Assembly: GCA_021768485.1 (NCBI GenBank)
Contig: JAIZVZ010000006.1
Span: 1-64,000, forward strand
DNA length: 64,000 bases
Direction of reading: 5' to 3'
Origin: Oxalobacteraceae bacterium
GTDB taxonomy: Bacteria; Pseudomonadota; Gammaproteobacteria; Burkholderiales; Burkholderiaceae_D
Under the pieces are notes generated by a model that was not told where the DNA came from, did no database searches, and saw nothing but the letters and a program-made list of their open reading frames with translations. The translations under genes were made by a program, and so were the position numbers. This document shows positions 7,234 to 16,759 of the stretch, piece after piece (position 1 is the stretch's first letter; each line of letters begins with the position of its first letter).

Positions 7234-9734
7234 CGCAAGCGCTGCGCGTACTGCAGATAGAGGATTCCGAAAGCGATGCGGCGATGGTGATCCGCGCGCT
7301 GGAAAAATCCGGCTATACAGTCCATGTGCAGCGGGTCGAATGCGCCGAGGAGATGTATGCCGCGCTGGCCGCGGAAACCTTCGATGTCGCCATTTCCGAC
7401 TACCATCTGCCGCAATTCGATGCGCCGGCGGCGCTGCAGATTCTGCAGCAACTTGAACTGGACCTGCCCTTCATCATCGTCTCGGGCACGATCGGCGAAG
7501 ACATCGCCGTGACCATGATGCGCTCCGGGGCGCAGGATTACCTGATGAAGAACGGCCTGGCGCGCCTGGGCCCGGCGGTGGCGCGCGAAATCACCGAGGC
7601 GCGTCATCGGCGCGAGCGGCGCCTGGCCGACCAGATGGTGCTGGCCAGCGAAGAACGGCTGCGGCTGGCGCTGACCGTCACACATCAGGGCATGTTCGAT
7701 CTGAACGTGCAGACCGGCGAGGCGACCGTCAACCATGCATACGCCGATATGCTCGGCTTCGACCATGCCCAGTTTTCGGAATCGATCGACGCCCTGTTCA
7801 AGCGCATGCATGTCGACGACCGGGTTCGCGCATTGACCACGTACCGCGATTATGTGGCCGGCAAAATATCGGAATACCGGGTCGAATTCCGTCTGCGCAC
7901 CAGCAGCGGCACATGGGTATGGATCATGTGCGTCGGCGCCCTGGTGGCGCGCGACCTCAACGGCAAGCCGCTGCGCATGGTCGGCACCCACCTCAACATC
8001 ACCGAACGCAAGCAGGCCGACGAATCGCTGCAATTGGCGGCCATGGTCTACGAGCATAGCAGCGAAGCGATGATGATTTGCGATGCCGACAACAACATCA
8101 TCGCCATCAATGCCGCGTTCACACAGGTGACCGGCTACCGCGCCGACGAGGTGCTGGGACGCAATCCGCGCCTGCTGACTTCGGGCCGCCACGACGAAAG
8201 CTTCCACGAAGAGTTCTGGAATATTTTGAAGGCGACCGGTCAGTGGCAGGGCGAGATCTGGAACAAGCGCAAGGACGGCACCTTGTATGCCGAATCGCTG
8301 ATCGTCAACACCATCCGCCATCCGGACGGCTCGGTGCACCGCTATGTGGCGCAATTTTCCGATATCACCGAGAAAAAGGAGTCGGAAACGCTGATCTGGC
8401 AACAGGCCAATTTTGATGCCTTGACCAATCTGCCGAACCGGCGCATGTTCCGCGACCGCCTGCAGCAAGACATCAAGAAGAGCAAGCGCGAGCACCTGCC
8501 GCTGGCGATACTGTTTATCGACCTCGATCATTTCAAGGAAGTCAACGACACGCTGGGACATGACAAGGGCGACATCCTGCTGATCGAGGCGGCGCGCCGG
8601 ATTCGGGCCTGCGTGCGCGATTGCGATACCGTGGCCCGCATGGGCGGCGACGAATTTACGGTCACATTGTCCGAGCTCGACGATCCCGGCCGCATCGAAT
8701 ATATCGCCCAGCACATCATCAGCACGCTGTCGTCGCCGTTCCAGCTCGGGCATGAGCAGGTCTTCGTCTCGGCCAGCATAGGCATCACGCTGTACCCGAA
8801 CGACGCCAGCGATATCGACGAGCTGTTCAAGCACGCCGACCAGGCGCTGTACGTGGCCAAGGGCGCCGGCCGCAACCGTTTCAGTTATTTCACGCCAGCC
8901 CTGCAAATTGCGGCGCAGGCCCGCATGCGCCTGAGTAACGACTTGCGCGGGGCCTTGGCCGACCAGCAGTTCCGCCTGTATTTCCAGCCCATCGTGCACA
9001 TGGCCACGCGCCAGATCCACAAGGCCGAGGCCTTGATCCGCTGGCAGCATCCGCAGCGCGGCCTGGTCAATCCGAACGAGTTCATTTCGCTGGCCGAGGC
9101 AATCGGCCTGATCGTGCCGATCGGCGACTGGGTATTTCGCGAAGCGGCGCGTTTCGTCAAGAAATGGCGCACCGAGCATGACGACAATTTTCAGGTCAGC
9201 GTCAACCAGTCGCCGCTCGAATTCCAGCGCAAGGACCCCTCGCTGATGCAGCGCCTGGCCTATCTGCAGGAGTTGTCGCTGCCGGGCACGGCGATGGTGG
9301 TGGAAATCACCGAGGGCTTGCTGCTCGATGCCAGCACGGAAGTCTATGCCAAGCTGATGCATCTGCGCGACGCCGGCATCCAGGTCGCGCTCGACGATTT
9401 CGGCACCGGCTATTCGTCGCTGTCCTACCTGAAAAAATTCGATATCGATTATCTGAAGATCGACCAGTCCTTTGTGCGCAATCTGGCGCCGGGCTCGTCC
9501 GACATGGCGCTGTCGGAAGCCATTATCGTCATGGCGCACAAGCTTGGCCTGAAGGTGATCGCCGAAGGCGTCGAGACGCAGGAACAGTTCAGCCTGCTGC
9601 AGGCTGCCGGTTGCGACTATGGCCAGGGCTATCTGTTTTCGCATCCGCTGCCAGCGGCCGAATTTGAGACATTGCTGCGCCAGTCAAACGCACCGAGCCG
9701 GGTGCTGCGGCCTACGGCTGTGATGCCCGATTGA
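7230..9734 (+). CDS. Receiver-PAS-PAS-GGDEF-EAL cyclic-di-GMP signalling protein
   Basis: The 834-residue protein has an N-terminal receiver (Asp57 in AISDYHLP), two PAS/PAC units (~145-270 and ~275-395), a GGDEF domain (GGDEF at 472-476 with an RxxD inhibitory site, RDCD, five residues upstream) and an EAL domain (EAL at 600-602; EITEG; DDFGTGYSSL; KIDQSFV). Both catalytic sets look intact, so it could make and degrade cyclic-di-GMP. It overlaps the previous gene by ATGA and probably takes its signal from the upstream kinase. Its last 23 bases overlap the 3' end of tadD on the other strand. Confidence 0.93.
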   Translation: MTQALRVLQIEDSESDAAMVIRALEKSGYTVHVQRVECAEEMYAALAAETFDVAISDYHLPQFDAPAALQILQQLELDLPFIIVSGTIGEDIAVTMMRSGAQDYLMKNGLARLGPAVAREITEARHRRERRLADQMVLASEERLRLALTVTHQGMFDLNVQTGEATVNHAYADMLGFDHAQFSESIDALFKRMHVDDRVRALTTYRDYVAGKISEYRVEFRLRTSSGTWVWIMCVGALVARDLNGKPLRMVGTHLNITERKQADESLQLAAMVYEHSSEAMMICDADNNIIAINAAFTQVTGYRADEVLGRNPRLLTSGRHDESFHEEFWNILKATGQWQGEIWNKRKDGTLYAESLIVNTIRHPDGSVHRYVAQFSDITEKKESETLIWQQANFDALTNLPNRRMFRDRLQQDIKKSKREHLPLAILFIDLDHFKEVNDTLGHDKGDILLIEAARRIRACVRDCDTVARMGGDEFTVTLSELDDPGRIEYIAQHIISTLSSPFQLGHEQVFVSASIGITLYPNDASDIDELFKHADQALYVAKGAGRNRFSYFTPALQIAAQARMRLSNDLRGALADQQFRLYFQPIVHMATRQIHKAEALIRWQHPQRGLVNPNEFISLAEAIGLIVPIGDWVFREAARFVKKWRTEHDDNFQVSVNQSPLEFQRKDPSLMQRLAYLQELSLPGTAMVVEITEGLLLDASTEVYAKLMHLRDAGIQVALDDFGTGYSSLSYLKKFDIDYLKIDQSFVRNLAPGSSDMALSEAIIVMAHKLGLKVIAEGVETQEQFSLLQAAGCDYGQGYLFSHPLPAAEFETLLRQSNAPSRVLRPTAVMPD

Positions 9735-10245
9735 GTGCCTGCCCGAGGTTGCGCAGCATGCCGAGGTCGTCCGGGGTCAAGGCGACGGCTTTTTCCAATG
9801 TCGTCACGGCCGGACCGTACTGGCTGTCGAGCAGGTAGGCGTAGCCGAGATTGTTGAGCAGATAGGCTTGACTGGCGTCTTTTTCGCCGGCGCGCGCGAC
9901 CAGTTCGCGCAGCATGCCGATGGCCAGCGCATGATGGCCATGCAGCGCATAGACGACGGCGATGCCGTTGCTGGCATCGGCATGATGAGGGTCGATCTGC
10001 AGCGCATGTTTGTAGGCTTTGACGGCTTCGGCATCGCGGCGTGCCGCCTGCAGACTGCGGCCCATCGCATAGTATGCGGCGGCGCTGGTGTCGAGCGGCG
10101 GCGCCGCTTGATAGGCGGGCAAAGCCTGGCAGGGCGGGCAGGACGGACAGGACAAGGCTGTCATGCAGCCGGTCAGCGCGCTGGCGACCAGGATTGCCGC
10201 CGGCAGCGCCGTCAACAGCGCTGCCGGCGGGCGTGTCCCCGTCAT
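9712..10245 (-). CDS. tadD: TPR lipoprotein of the Tad pilus locus, TadD-like
   Basis: From the chosen ATG the 177-residue protein begins MTGTRPPAALLTALPAAILV and has a lipobox-like ALTGC, so it is probably an outer-membrane-directed lipoprotein. Tetratricopeptide repeats fill residues ~55-175 (AYYAMGRSLQAARRDAEAVK; NNLGYAYLLDSQYGPAVTTL). TadD-type proteins act as pilotins or assembly factors for the Tad secretin. The start overlaps the tadC stop by one base (TAATG), which favours this ATG over the upstream open frame. It is the last gene of the operon and its end overlaps the converging GGDEF-EAL gene. Confidence 0.82.
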   Translation of the reverse strand: MTGTRPPAALLTALPAAILVASALTGCMTALSCPSCPPCQALPAYQAAPPLDTSAAAYYAMGRSLQAARRDAEAVKAYKHALQIDPHHADASNGIAVVYALHGHHALAIGMLRELVARAGEKDASQAYLLNNLGYAYLLDSQYGPAVTTLEKAVALTPDDLGMLRNLGQALNRASQP

Positions 10246-11177
10246 TACTGAGAGCCGGCCAGTGCCGGCAGCAAGACCCGGTAAATCTGGATGAAGGCCG
10301 GCCCGAGCAAGACCAGCATCAGCGTCGGGAAAATGCAAAAAGTCAGCGGAAACAGCAGTTTCAGCGAAATCTTGGCCGCTGCCTCTTCCGCCCGCTGGCG
10401 CCGCTTGACGCGCAGGTTTTCGGCGTGCACGCGCAGCGAGCCGCCCATGCTGGTGCCGAAGCGGTCGGCCTGAATCAGCATCGCCACCAGGGTATCGATA
10501 TCGTCGACGCTGCTGCGCAGCGCCAGATTGCGCAACGCTTTCTCACGGCCGAATCCGGCCCGCATTTCGATCAGGACCAGTTGCAGCTCTTGCGCCAGCA
10601 CTTCGCTTTTGATATGAATCTCGCCGGCCACGCGCATCAACGCGGCGTCCAGGCTCAGGCCGGCCTCGACGCACACGGTCAGCAAATCCAGCGCGTCGGG
10701 AAAGTTCTCGAGGATTTCGCGCTGGCGTCGCTCGATCACGCGCTGCAACAGCATGTTCGGAAAATAATAGCCGATGCTGGCGCAGATGAGAAAGATCAGC
10801 AGCAGCTCATTCTTGCCGATCAGTTCCATATGGGCGTTGAGGGCGGCGGCGGCCAGCAGCGGGCACAGCAGCGCCAGCGCGGTCTTGGAGGCGAAAAAAA
10901 GCGGCACTGCCGAGGGCCCGCGCCAGCCGGCATTCATGAAGCGGCTGCGCAGCGGCGACTTTTCCCAGCCCTCTTCCGGCGCCGACAATTTCATCAGCGG
11001 CTTGGCCACTTTAGCCACCTTCTCGACCCAGCCGGCGGCGGGCGGCGCCTCGGGCTGCGCCATGCCGGCCAGGCGCCTGCGCACCGGGTCCCCCCAGAAA
11101 AGGGCAATGGCCATCCAGCCGAGGCCGACGACAACGGCGAAAACGATCAGCAGAAATAGCAGGTGCGGCATGCTCAT
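10245..11177 (-). CDS. tadC: Tad pilus inner-membrane platform protein TadC (T2SS-F family)
   Basis: The 310-residue protein has an N-terminal hydrophobic anchor (LLFLLIVFAVVVGLGWMAI) and the T2SF domain (FPDALDLLTVCVEAGLSLDAAL; GTSMGGSLRVHAENLRVKR), ending in a hydrophobic hairpin. TadB and TadC form the inner-membrane platform on which the TadA ATPase works. The start is the ATG preceded by AGGGGAA; upstream in-frame residues look like spacer. It follows tadB by 37 bp and overlaps tadD by one base. Confidence 0.9.
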   Translation of the reverse strand: MSMPHLLFLLIVFAVVVGLGWMAIALFWGDPVRRRLAGMAQPEAPPAAGWVEKVAKVAKPLMKLSAPEEGWEKSPLRSRFMNAGWRGPSAVPLFFASKTALALLCPLLAAAALNAHMELIGKNELLLIFLICASIGYYFPNMLLQRVIERRQREILENFPDALDLLTVCVEAGLSLDAALMRVAGEIHIKSEVLAQELQLVLIEMRAGFGREKALRNLALRSSVDDIDTLVAMLIQADRFGTSMGGSLRVHAENLRVKRRQRAEEAAAKISLKLLFPLTFCIFPTLMLVLLGPAFIQIYRVLLPALAGSQ

Positions 11178-11214
11178 GGCGCAGTTCCCCTTTAATATGC
11201 AGCGGTGGCCGCCT

Positions 11215-12186
11215 TCAGACCCGGATGCGGATGATGCGGCGCATCCACAGCGCACCGAGCGCACTCATGATGACGCAACCCCAGATCAGCTTGAGGCCGG
11301 CCGGGTCGGTCCACAAGACCTTCAGATAGGCGGGGTTGGCCATGGCGATCATCAGGCCGACGGCAAATGGCAGCAGGCCGAGAATCCAGGCCGACATCGT
11401 GCCCTCGGCCGACAGCACGCGGATGTCGCCGAGCAGATTGAGGCGGGCACGGATCACGCGGCTGATATTGTCGAGCACTTCGGTCAGATTGCCGCCCGAC
11501 TCCTTCTGGATCAGCACGGCAATCACCAGATAGCGGAAATCGCCGAGCGGGATGCGCACCGCCAGGCTTTGCAAGGCGTCGGCCAGCGCCACGCCGAAAT
11601 TGACTTCATCGAAGACGATGCGGAATTCACCGGCGATCGGCTCCGGCATCTCTTCGCCGGCCATCTGCAGCGCGCTTGAAAAGGCATGGCCGGCGCGCAG
11701 CGAGCGGCTGATCAGGTCGGCGGCCTCGGGCAGTTGGGCCTCGATTTTCTTCAGCCGCCGCAGACGCGCGCGGCGCACCCACAGATAGGGCAGCAAGGCG
11801 CACAGCAGTCCGGGGATCAGCGTCGATTGCAGATGGAAATGCCAGCCGAGGACGAGGCCGGCGCCGGCGGCGGCCAGCGTCATGCCGATGAACTGCGCCA
11901 CGGTCCACTTCAGGCCGGCCTGGATCAGGAATGTGTCGAGGCGGGCGACGTACGGCGTGCGCGCCAGCAGCCGCGCCAGCAAGGGCGAACCGCTCAGCGC
12001 GCGCTGCTTGAGAATCGAGAGCGGCTCGCGTGTCCGATGGCGGTCGCTGCTCATCATCTGCAGGCGGCGGGCAATGCGCCTGGCCTGGCCGCCGCGCGTC
12101 GACGACCACCACAGATAGACGCCTTCGATCAGCAGGATAATGGCGGCAAACAGCGAAACGGCGAAGCTGTAAAAGAGGATGTCCAT
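11215..12186 (-). CDS. tadB: Tad pilus inner-membrane platform protein TadB (T2SS-F family)
   Basis: The 323-residue product starts with a membrane helix ([20 protein letters not shown]), has further helices near residues 95-130, then a T2SF domain ([38 protein letters not shown]) and a C-terminal helix pair. It partners TadC in the platform of the Flp pilus machine. The ATG is 7 bp after the cpaF stop, so translation is probably coupled. The longer open frame upstream overlaps cpaF and is not used. Confidence 0.9.
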   Translation of the reverse strand: MDILFYSFAVSLFAAIILLIEGVYLWWSSTRGGQARRIARRLQMMSSDRHRTREPLSILKQRALSGSPLLARLLARTPYVARLDTFLIQAGLKWTVAQFIGMTLAAAGAGLVLGWHFHLQSTLIPGLLCALLPYLWVRRARLRRLKKIEAQLPEAADLISRSLRAGHAFSSALQMAGEEMPEPIAGEFRIVFDEVNFGVALADALQSLAVRIPLGDFRYLVIAVLIQKESGGNLTEVLDNISRVIRARLNLLGDIRVLSAEGTMSAWILGLLPFAVGLMIAMANPAYLKVLWTDPAGLKLIWGCVIMSALGALWMRRIIRIRV

Positions 12187-12193
12187 CGCGGCC

Positions 12194-13531
12194 TCACTCG
12201 AAAATCCGGCTGGGGTCGAACAGCGCGTCCGGCACCGGTACGCCGAAAGTGCGCAGGCGGTCGGTAAAGGCCGGCCGCACGCCGCTGGCGAAGAAATGGC
12301 CGAGTACCTTGCCGTTGGCATCGACCCCGGTCTGCCTGAAGGAAAACACCTCATTCATGGTGATCGAATCGCCCTCCATGCCGGTGATTTCCTGCAGGCT
12401 GACCAGCTTTCGGGCGCCATCGGTCAGGCGCGACACTTGCAGCACGACGGTTATGGCCGAGACGATTTGCTGGCGCGTGGCGCGCGCGGTAAGCGTCACG
12501 CCGGCCATGCCGACCATGTTTTCCAGGCGCGCCAGGGCGTCGCGCGGGGTGTTGGCGTGGATTGTGGCCAGCGAGCCCTCATGGCCGGTATTCATCGCCT
12601 GCAGCATGTCGAGCGCTTCCGGGCCGCGTACTTCGCCGAGGATGATGCGGTCGGGGCGCATGCGCAAGGCGTTGCGCACCAGCGCGCGCTGCGTGACTTC
12701 GCCTTTGCCCTCGATGTTCGGCGGCCTGGTTTCCAGGCGCACCACGTGCGGCTGGCGCAGCTGCAGTTCGGCCGCGTCTTCGATGGTGACGATGCGTTCG
12801 TTGGCGGGAATGAAACCGGAGATGACATTGAGCAGCGTGGTCTTGCCGCTGCCGGTGCCGCCCGAGATGAGCATATTGATTTTTGCGTGGCCGAGCGCGC
12901 TCAGCAGCTGCACCATGGGCGGCGTCAGGCTCTTGCGTTCGAGCAGGTTGTCGATAGTCAGCGGCTGCACCGCAAAGCGCCGGATTGACAGCAGCGGACC
13001 GTCCACCGCCAGCGGCGGAATGATGGCGTTGACGCGCGAGCCGTCGGGCAGCCGGGCATCGACCATCGGACTCGATTCGTCGACCCGGCGCCCCACGCGG
13101 GAAACGATTTTGTCGATGATCTTCATCAGGTGGCCATTGTCGTGAAAGGTGACATCGGTCAGTTCCAGCATGCCGTTCCGTTCGACATAGACCTTGCTGG
13201 CGGTATTGACCAGGATGTCCGAGATCGAGGCGTCGCCGAGCAGCGGTTCGAGCGGGCCGAAACCGAGCATTTCGTATTGTATGTCGAGGAGCAGGCTGTG
13301 GCGCTCGCTTTGATTCAAGATGATGTTTTCTTCATGGATGATGCGCTCGACCAGAATCGCCAGCTCTTGCTTGATCTGTTCCGGGCTCAGGCGCTGCAAT
13401 CGCTCGAGATCGATACGCTCGAGAATGGTGATGTGCATGTCCTTCTTCAAGTTCCGATAGCTGTTGTCGGCGATCTTGCCGGCGGCCGGCAGCGCAGCGG
13501 GAGAATTGGCCAGGCGTTCGCGCATCGTCAT
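12194..13531 (-). CDS. cpaF: Tad pilus assembly ATPase CpaF/TadA
   Basis: The 445-residue secretion ATPase belongs to the TadA/VirB11-like (T2SE) family. An N-terminal helical domain (~1-130) precedes the RecA-like core with Walker [12 protein letters not shown], Asp box ([12 protein letters not shown]), Walker B region [14 protein letters not shown] and His box ([14 protein letters not shown]). It powers pilin polymerisation in the cytoplasm against TadB/TadC. AAGGAAA about 10 bases before the ATG supports the start. It lies directly between cpaE and tadB. Confidence 0.95.
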   Translation of the reverse strand: MTMRERLANSPAALPAAGKIADNSYRNLKKDMHITILERIDLERLQRLSPEQIKQELAILVERIIHEENIILNQSERHSLLLDIQYEMLGFGPLEPLLGDASISDILVNTASKVYVERNGMLELTDVTFHDNGHLMKIIDKIVSRVGRRVDESSPMVDARLPDGSRVNAIIPPLAVDGPLLSIRRFAVQPLTIDNLLERKSLTPPMVQLLSALGHAKINMLISGGTGSGKTTLLNVISGFIPANERIVTIEDAAELQLRQPHVVRLETRPPNIEGKGEVTQRALVRNALRMRPDRIILGEVRGPEALDMLQAMNTGHEGSLATIHANTPRDALARLENMVGMAGVTLTARATRQQIVSAITVVLQVSRLTDGARKLVSLQEITGMEGDSITMNEVFSFRQTGVDANGKVLGHFFASGVRPAFTDRLRTFGVPVPDALFDPSRIFE

Positions 13532-13546
13532 GTCAGGTTTCCTTTT

Positions 13547-14716
13547 CTAGCTGAAGATTTTTCCGAACAGGCGCGACAGGATCCGGCCGTCGTCGCCGGC
13601 CGGCCGTTCGACGATCTGCTCGACCAGCAATACCAGGCTCTTGGCGGCGGCACTGTTTTGCGATTGCTGCAGGAGCGGCACACCCTGGTTGACCGAGTCG
13701 GTGACGGCCACGTAGTCGTTGGGAATGGTGTGCACGACATCGGCGCCGAGCGTGCTTTCGAGGTCGACCAGATGCAATTTGCCGCCTTTTTCGTAGCGGT
13801 TGACGATCAGCCGGATATTGTCGCGCCGGTAGCCGAGCGAGCGGAAGATGTCGAGCAGGCGCCGGCCGTCGCGGATGTCGGGCAACGCCAGCTGCAGCAC
13901 CGGATAGATCAGGTCGGCGTTGTCGAGCGCGCGGATCGAGATGGCGTCGATCTGGCGGCCGATGTCGAGGACGATGAAGTCGTAGCTGTGGCGCGCCAGG
14001 CGCAAGATGGTGTCGATATGTTCGGGCTTGACATGGCTGGCGCTGGCGGCGTCTTCGCTGGCAGCCAGAATGCCGAAATTGGGCGCCACCGACAGCAGGC
14101 TCGCTTCCAGAAACGGGGCGTCGATGCGGGCGATCTGGATGCAGATATCGGCCAGCGTCATCACCGGCTTTTTATCCGAGACATACAGCGCGGCATCGCC
14201 GAACTGCTGGTTGAGGTCGATCAGCAATACCTTTTTCTGGCCGACGGTCGCCAGCGCATAGCCGAGGTTGGCGGCCAAAAAAGTTGCGCCGCTGCCGCCC
14301 TTGCAGGATATGACGGCCAGCACCTTGCCGTCGCGCGAACTGGCGGGGCCGTTGATTTGCGCGATGCGGGCCAGCGCGTCGTCGAACGCCGCCGCCACCA
14401 GCGGCAGCGCCAGTACCTCGCGGACCCCGGCGCGCATTGCCCGCAACAGCATGTCTTGCGATTGATTGGCGGTCAGCAGCATGAAGGAGGCTTGCGGATA
14501 CTGGGCCGTCAGCCGTTCGAGCATTTCGGCTTCGCCGGCGCCGACGTCGCAGGCGTCGAGGATGACCAGCTGCGGCGTATCGTTGACCAGTCTTTCGGTG
14601 GCGTCCTGCAGGCCGTCGCGCATGGCCACCAGCGTCAGCGGCGGCGCATGAGACGCGCAGAGTGCGGCAAGCTGTCGGTGCAGGGCGCTGTCATTGGAGA
14701 TGATTAATACTTTCAT
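13547..14716 (-). CDS. cpaE: Tad pilus localisation ATPase CpaE/TadZ
   Basis: The 389-residue protein has an atypical receiver-like N-domain (~1-120, with VILDACD where a receiver would be phosphorylated) and a MinD/ParA-like ATPase domain (~135-380). The deviant Walker A reads CKGGSGATF, with Ala replacing the usual final Lys, which is common in CpaE/TadZ proteins. These proteins place the pilus machine at the cell pole. The ATG at 14716 has GAGG at a good distance; the TTG at 14722 does not. Confidence 0.88.
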   Translation of the reverse strand: MKVLIISNDSALHRQLAALCASHAPPLTLVAMRDGLQDATERLVNDTPQLVILDACDVGAGEAEMLERLTAQYPQASFMLLTANQSQDMLLRAMRAGVREVLALPLVAAAFDDALARIAQINGPASSRDGKVLAVISCKGGSGATFLAANLGYALATVGQKKVLLIDLNQQFGDAALYVSDKKPVMTLADICIQIARIDAPFLEASLLSVAPNFGILAASEDAASASHVKPEHIDTILRLARHSYDFIVLDIGRQIDAISIRALDNADLIYPVLQLALPDIRDGRRLLDIFRSLGYRRDNIRLIVNRYEKGGKLHLVDLESTLGADVVHTIPNDYVAVTDSVNQGVPLLQQSQNSAAAKSLVLLVEQIVERPAGDDGRILSRLFGKIFS

Positions 14717-14776
14717 GCTCAATCCTCGATGTGGTGTGGAATCCGGAGTGCCGTCTGCGCTGTCGGCGGTGGCCTT

Positions 14777-15367
14777 CTAGCACAGGCCGCATGGCGATCT
14801 CACGCCAAGGCTTTCGGCCGGCGATAATGCGGTCGCCAGCGGCATCGACAGGCCTGAAAAAATCGGCGACAGCAGGCTGACCATCGGCGTATACGGTACA
14901 GCCTGACAGGGATTGCTGCCCGGCTGGCAAACCTGCACGCGCACGAAGCGGATGCAACTGGCGGCGTTCGGCGTTGCCGCGCAGGTGGCGATATTGGACA
15001 GCGGCGTGAGCGCGCTCGTATCGACTGTCGCCAGCACGTTGGCGCTGCTCAGCGACAGGTAGTCGATGCGCACATACGTTTCGTCGATGCCACCGCCGAG
15101 CGGCAGATGGCTGTCGCTGCCGCTGGCAAACAGCGCACTCTTGCGCACCGCCGTCATGGTGGCGGCATTGCTGAAGTCGCTGACGCTGGCGCTGCGCGCT
15201 GCATGGCGCGTCACCTCCTGCAAGGTATTAAATAAAAACAGCGCGCGGCAAAACTCGAGCAGCGCAAATAGCAGCAGGAAGAACAGCGGCGCCACCAGCG
15301 CCAGTTCGATCGCGGCGAGGCCGCGCTGGCTGCCTGCTCGGGGCCGGGTTTGTCTGTGCGGGCGCAT
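14777..15367 (-). CDS. TadE-like pseudopilin (second copy)
   Basis: The 196-residue protein has a basic N-terminus, then the TadE signature RGLAAIELALVAPLFFLLLF with Glu at the +5-like position and one membrane helix, then QEVTRHAARSAS, a pattern shared by TadE family members. The rest is an extracytoplasmic domain with four Cys residues. TadE/TadF pseudopilins are minor components processed by TadV and needed for Flp pili. Its ATG is two bases after the stop of the upstream TadE gene, so the two are coupled. It could equally be called TadF. Confidence 0.82.
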   Translation of the reverse strand: MRPHRQTRPRAGSQRGLAAIELALVAPLFFLLLFALLEFCRALFLFNTLQEVTRHAARSASVSDFSNAATMTAVRKSALFASGSDSHLPLGGGIDETYVRIDYLSLSSANVLATVDTSALTPLSNIATCAATPNAASCIRFVRVQVCQPGSNPCQAVPYTPMVSLLSPIFSGLSMPLATALSPAESLGVRSPCGLC

Positions 15368-15369
15368 TG

Positions 15370-15849
15370 TCAGGGGCCGGTGTAGGGCATTATCGCTTTG
15401 GATGTCAACGAGACGGCATCATAGAAATTACCTTCGCTATCCAAATCGAACAGAGTGAGCCATGAATCGACAATATTGATGTTTGTGCTGATAGTTGTTC
15501 CGGTCAAGGTGCCGCTGCATACCGCACTTGGAAGGCAGGCTACGGCGGTGCTGACAAGGCTCACGTTCGCGTCCGCTGCCGCATCGACCACCATGCTCTT
15601 GGCGAAAGCCCGCGCCGCCGTCGCCTTGGTCGCATTGCTCAATTCGGTGGCCGGCACGCGCGACAGATAGCGCGCCGCATTGCGCGTGGCCTGGGCCACG
15701 ACGTTGTAATGCCAAAAGACGCGGCCGAACTGGATCAGGCCGGCGGTCATGACCATCATCAGCATGATGACGGCCGCCATCTCGATCAGGACGCTGCCGC
15801 CCTGCCTGGCCGGCTGACTTTGGCGAATGATGGAGGTCATTGTCTTCAT
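15370..15849 (-). CDS. tadE: TadE-like pseudopilin
   Basis: The 159-residue protein has GGSVLIEMAAVIMLMMVMTAGL as its single N-terminal helix (Glu in the pseudopilin position), followed by WHYNVVAQATRNAARYLSR, the conserved post-helix segment of TadE proteins. The remaining domain is probably periplasmic. A second ATG (codon 4) is possible. It lies between the TadG-like and second TadE-like genes in one run of minus-strand genes. Confidence 0.82.
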   Translation of the reverse strand: MKTMTSIIRQSQPARQGGSVLIEMAAVIMLMMVMTAGLIQFGRVFWHYNVVAQATRNAARYLSRVPATELSNATKATAARAFAKSMVVDAAADANVSLVSTAVACLPSAVCSGTLTGTTISTNINIVDSWLTLFDLDSEGNFYDAVSLTSKAIMPYTGP

Positions 15850-15864
15850 GGAAGCGGCTCGGCC

Positions 15865-16455
15865 TTATTGGTATAGCAGCACGATGCCGGGAGTGGCAAC
15901 GTGGCCGGCCACGGCCCAGGCCGAGGTCGTCATGTCGCTCAGGCTCGGTGACAGCAGGCGCATGAAGATGGTGTCGATCTTGCCGTACGAAGTACCGTCG
16001 GCGGCCGTCAGTGCCGCCGCATCGACCCGCAGAAAGGTCAGGCCGGCCGGCGCCGCACTGGCTTGGGCCAGGCTTTTCCAGCTTGCGGCGGCGGTGTCTG
16101 GCTGGCTGCTGAAACCGAGCGCCGCATTATTGAAGGTGACGGCCTTGTGGTAGTTGACGGTCAGCGAGGCCGCGCGCGTGGCGGCCGCCGTTGCCGCTGC
16201 GGTGACGCCGGCCGCAGTGCCGTCGAGCGCTTTGGCGCCGGCCAGGGCCGCCGCGTCGACAATGGTTTGCAACTCGGTGCGGCGGTTGTAGGCATGGGCG
16301 AGGTCGAGTGCCATGCCCATGAAGCCGAACAGCATCAGTATCATGAAGGCAAACATGAGGCCGACGGCACCATGCTGGCGCCCCTGCGGCAGGGTTCTTG
16401 GCCGGCTTCTCGGTCGCCGTTCGAGCCGGCACAGCGGCAAGTGGTGGGCGCGCAT
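15865..16455 (-). CDS. tadG: TadG-like pilus assembly protein, short form
   Basis: Residues ~28-55 match the Flp pilus-assembly TadE/G-like N-terminus (GAVGLMFAFMILMLFGFMGM), followed by ALDLAHAYNRRTELQTIVDAAALAGAKAL, the TadG hallmark. At 196 residues it is much shorter than classical TadG, which carries a von Willebrand A domain; that domain is absent. It is probably anchored in the inner membrane with its C-terminal region in the periplasm. The start overlaps the small lipoprotein gene's stop by one base (TAATG). Confidence 0.82.
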   Translation of the reverse strand: MRAHHLPLCRLERRPRSRPRTLPQGRQHGAVGLMFAFMILMLFGFMGMALDLAHAYNRRTELQTIVDAAALAGAKALDGTAAGVTAAATAAATRAASLTVNYHKAVTFNNAALGFSSQPDTAAASWKSLAQASAAPAGLTFLRVDAAALTAADGTSYGKIDTIFMRLLSPSLSDMTTSAWAVAGHVATPGIVLLYQ

Positions 16456-16745
16456 TATTTCACTCCGACCGTGGTCGACAGGCCGCTGCTTTGCGGCTGC
16501 GGATCGCGGAACGATTTGTGGTAGCGCTCGAGGGCCTCGGTGGCGGCGCGGCCATCGACGCCATCGGGCGCCTTGGCATTATTGCCGGCCTCGGGATCGC
16601 GGATCTGCTGGGACAGCGTGAGCCGCACGCTGTCGCCGAACTGGGCATCCCAGCGCGGCGTGCTCGACATGCAGGCGGCGATCGGCAAGGCCAGCGAGGC
16701 GGCCAGCATGGGGCGCACGGCCCGCACGAAACGATTGATATCCAT
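16455..16745 (-). CDS. Small lipoprotein in the Tad operon
   Basis: The 96-residue product starts MDINRFVRAVRPMLAASLAL and has a lipobox-like PIAAC, giving a mature peptide of ~70 residues (LTLSQQIRDPEAGNNAKAPD; GRAATEALERYHKSF). The inner ATG is chosen because GGAG sits 8-9 bases before it, whereas the upstream ATG overlaps the secretin stop. Its place just after the secretin gene is that of CpaD in Caulobacter, but it is less than half CpaD's size and I see no CpaD motif. A role as secretin-associated lipoprotein is inference. Confidence 0.7.
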   Translation of the reverse strand: MDINRFVRAVRPMLAASLALPIAACMSSTPRWDAQFGDSVRLTLSQQIRDPEAGNNAKAPDGVDGRAATEALERYHKSFRDPQPQSSGLSTTVGVK

Positions 16746-16759
16746 GGTGTGCTCTCCGC

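Noticed and set aside
7125-9644. 839-codon open frame on the minus strand
   Set aside because: It lies wholly antisense to the receiver-PAS-GGDEF-EAL gene, whose domains are unmistakable. Long antisense frames are common in high-GC genomes, and its product has no recognisable domain.
13130-14707. 525-codon plus-strand open frame
   Set aside because: It is antisense to cpaE and the 5' part of cpaF, both with clear family motifs.
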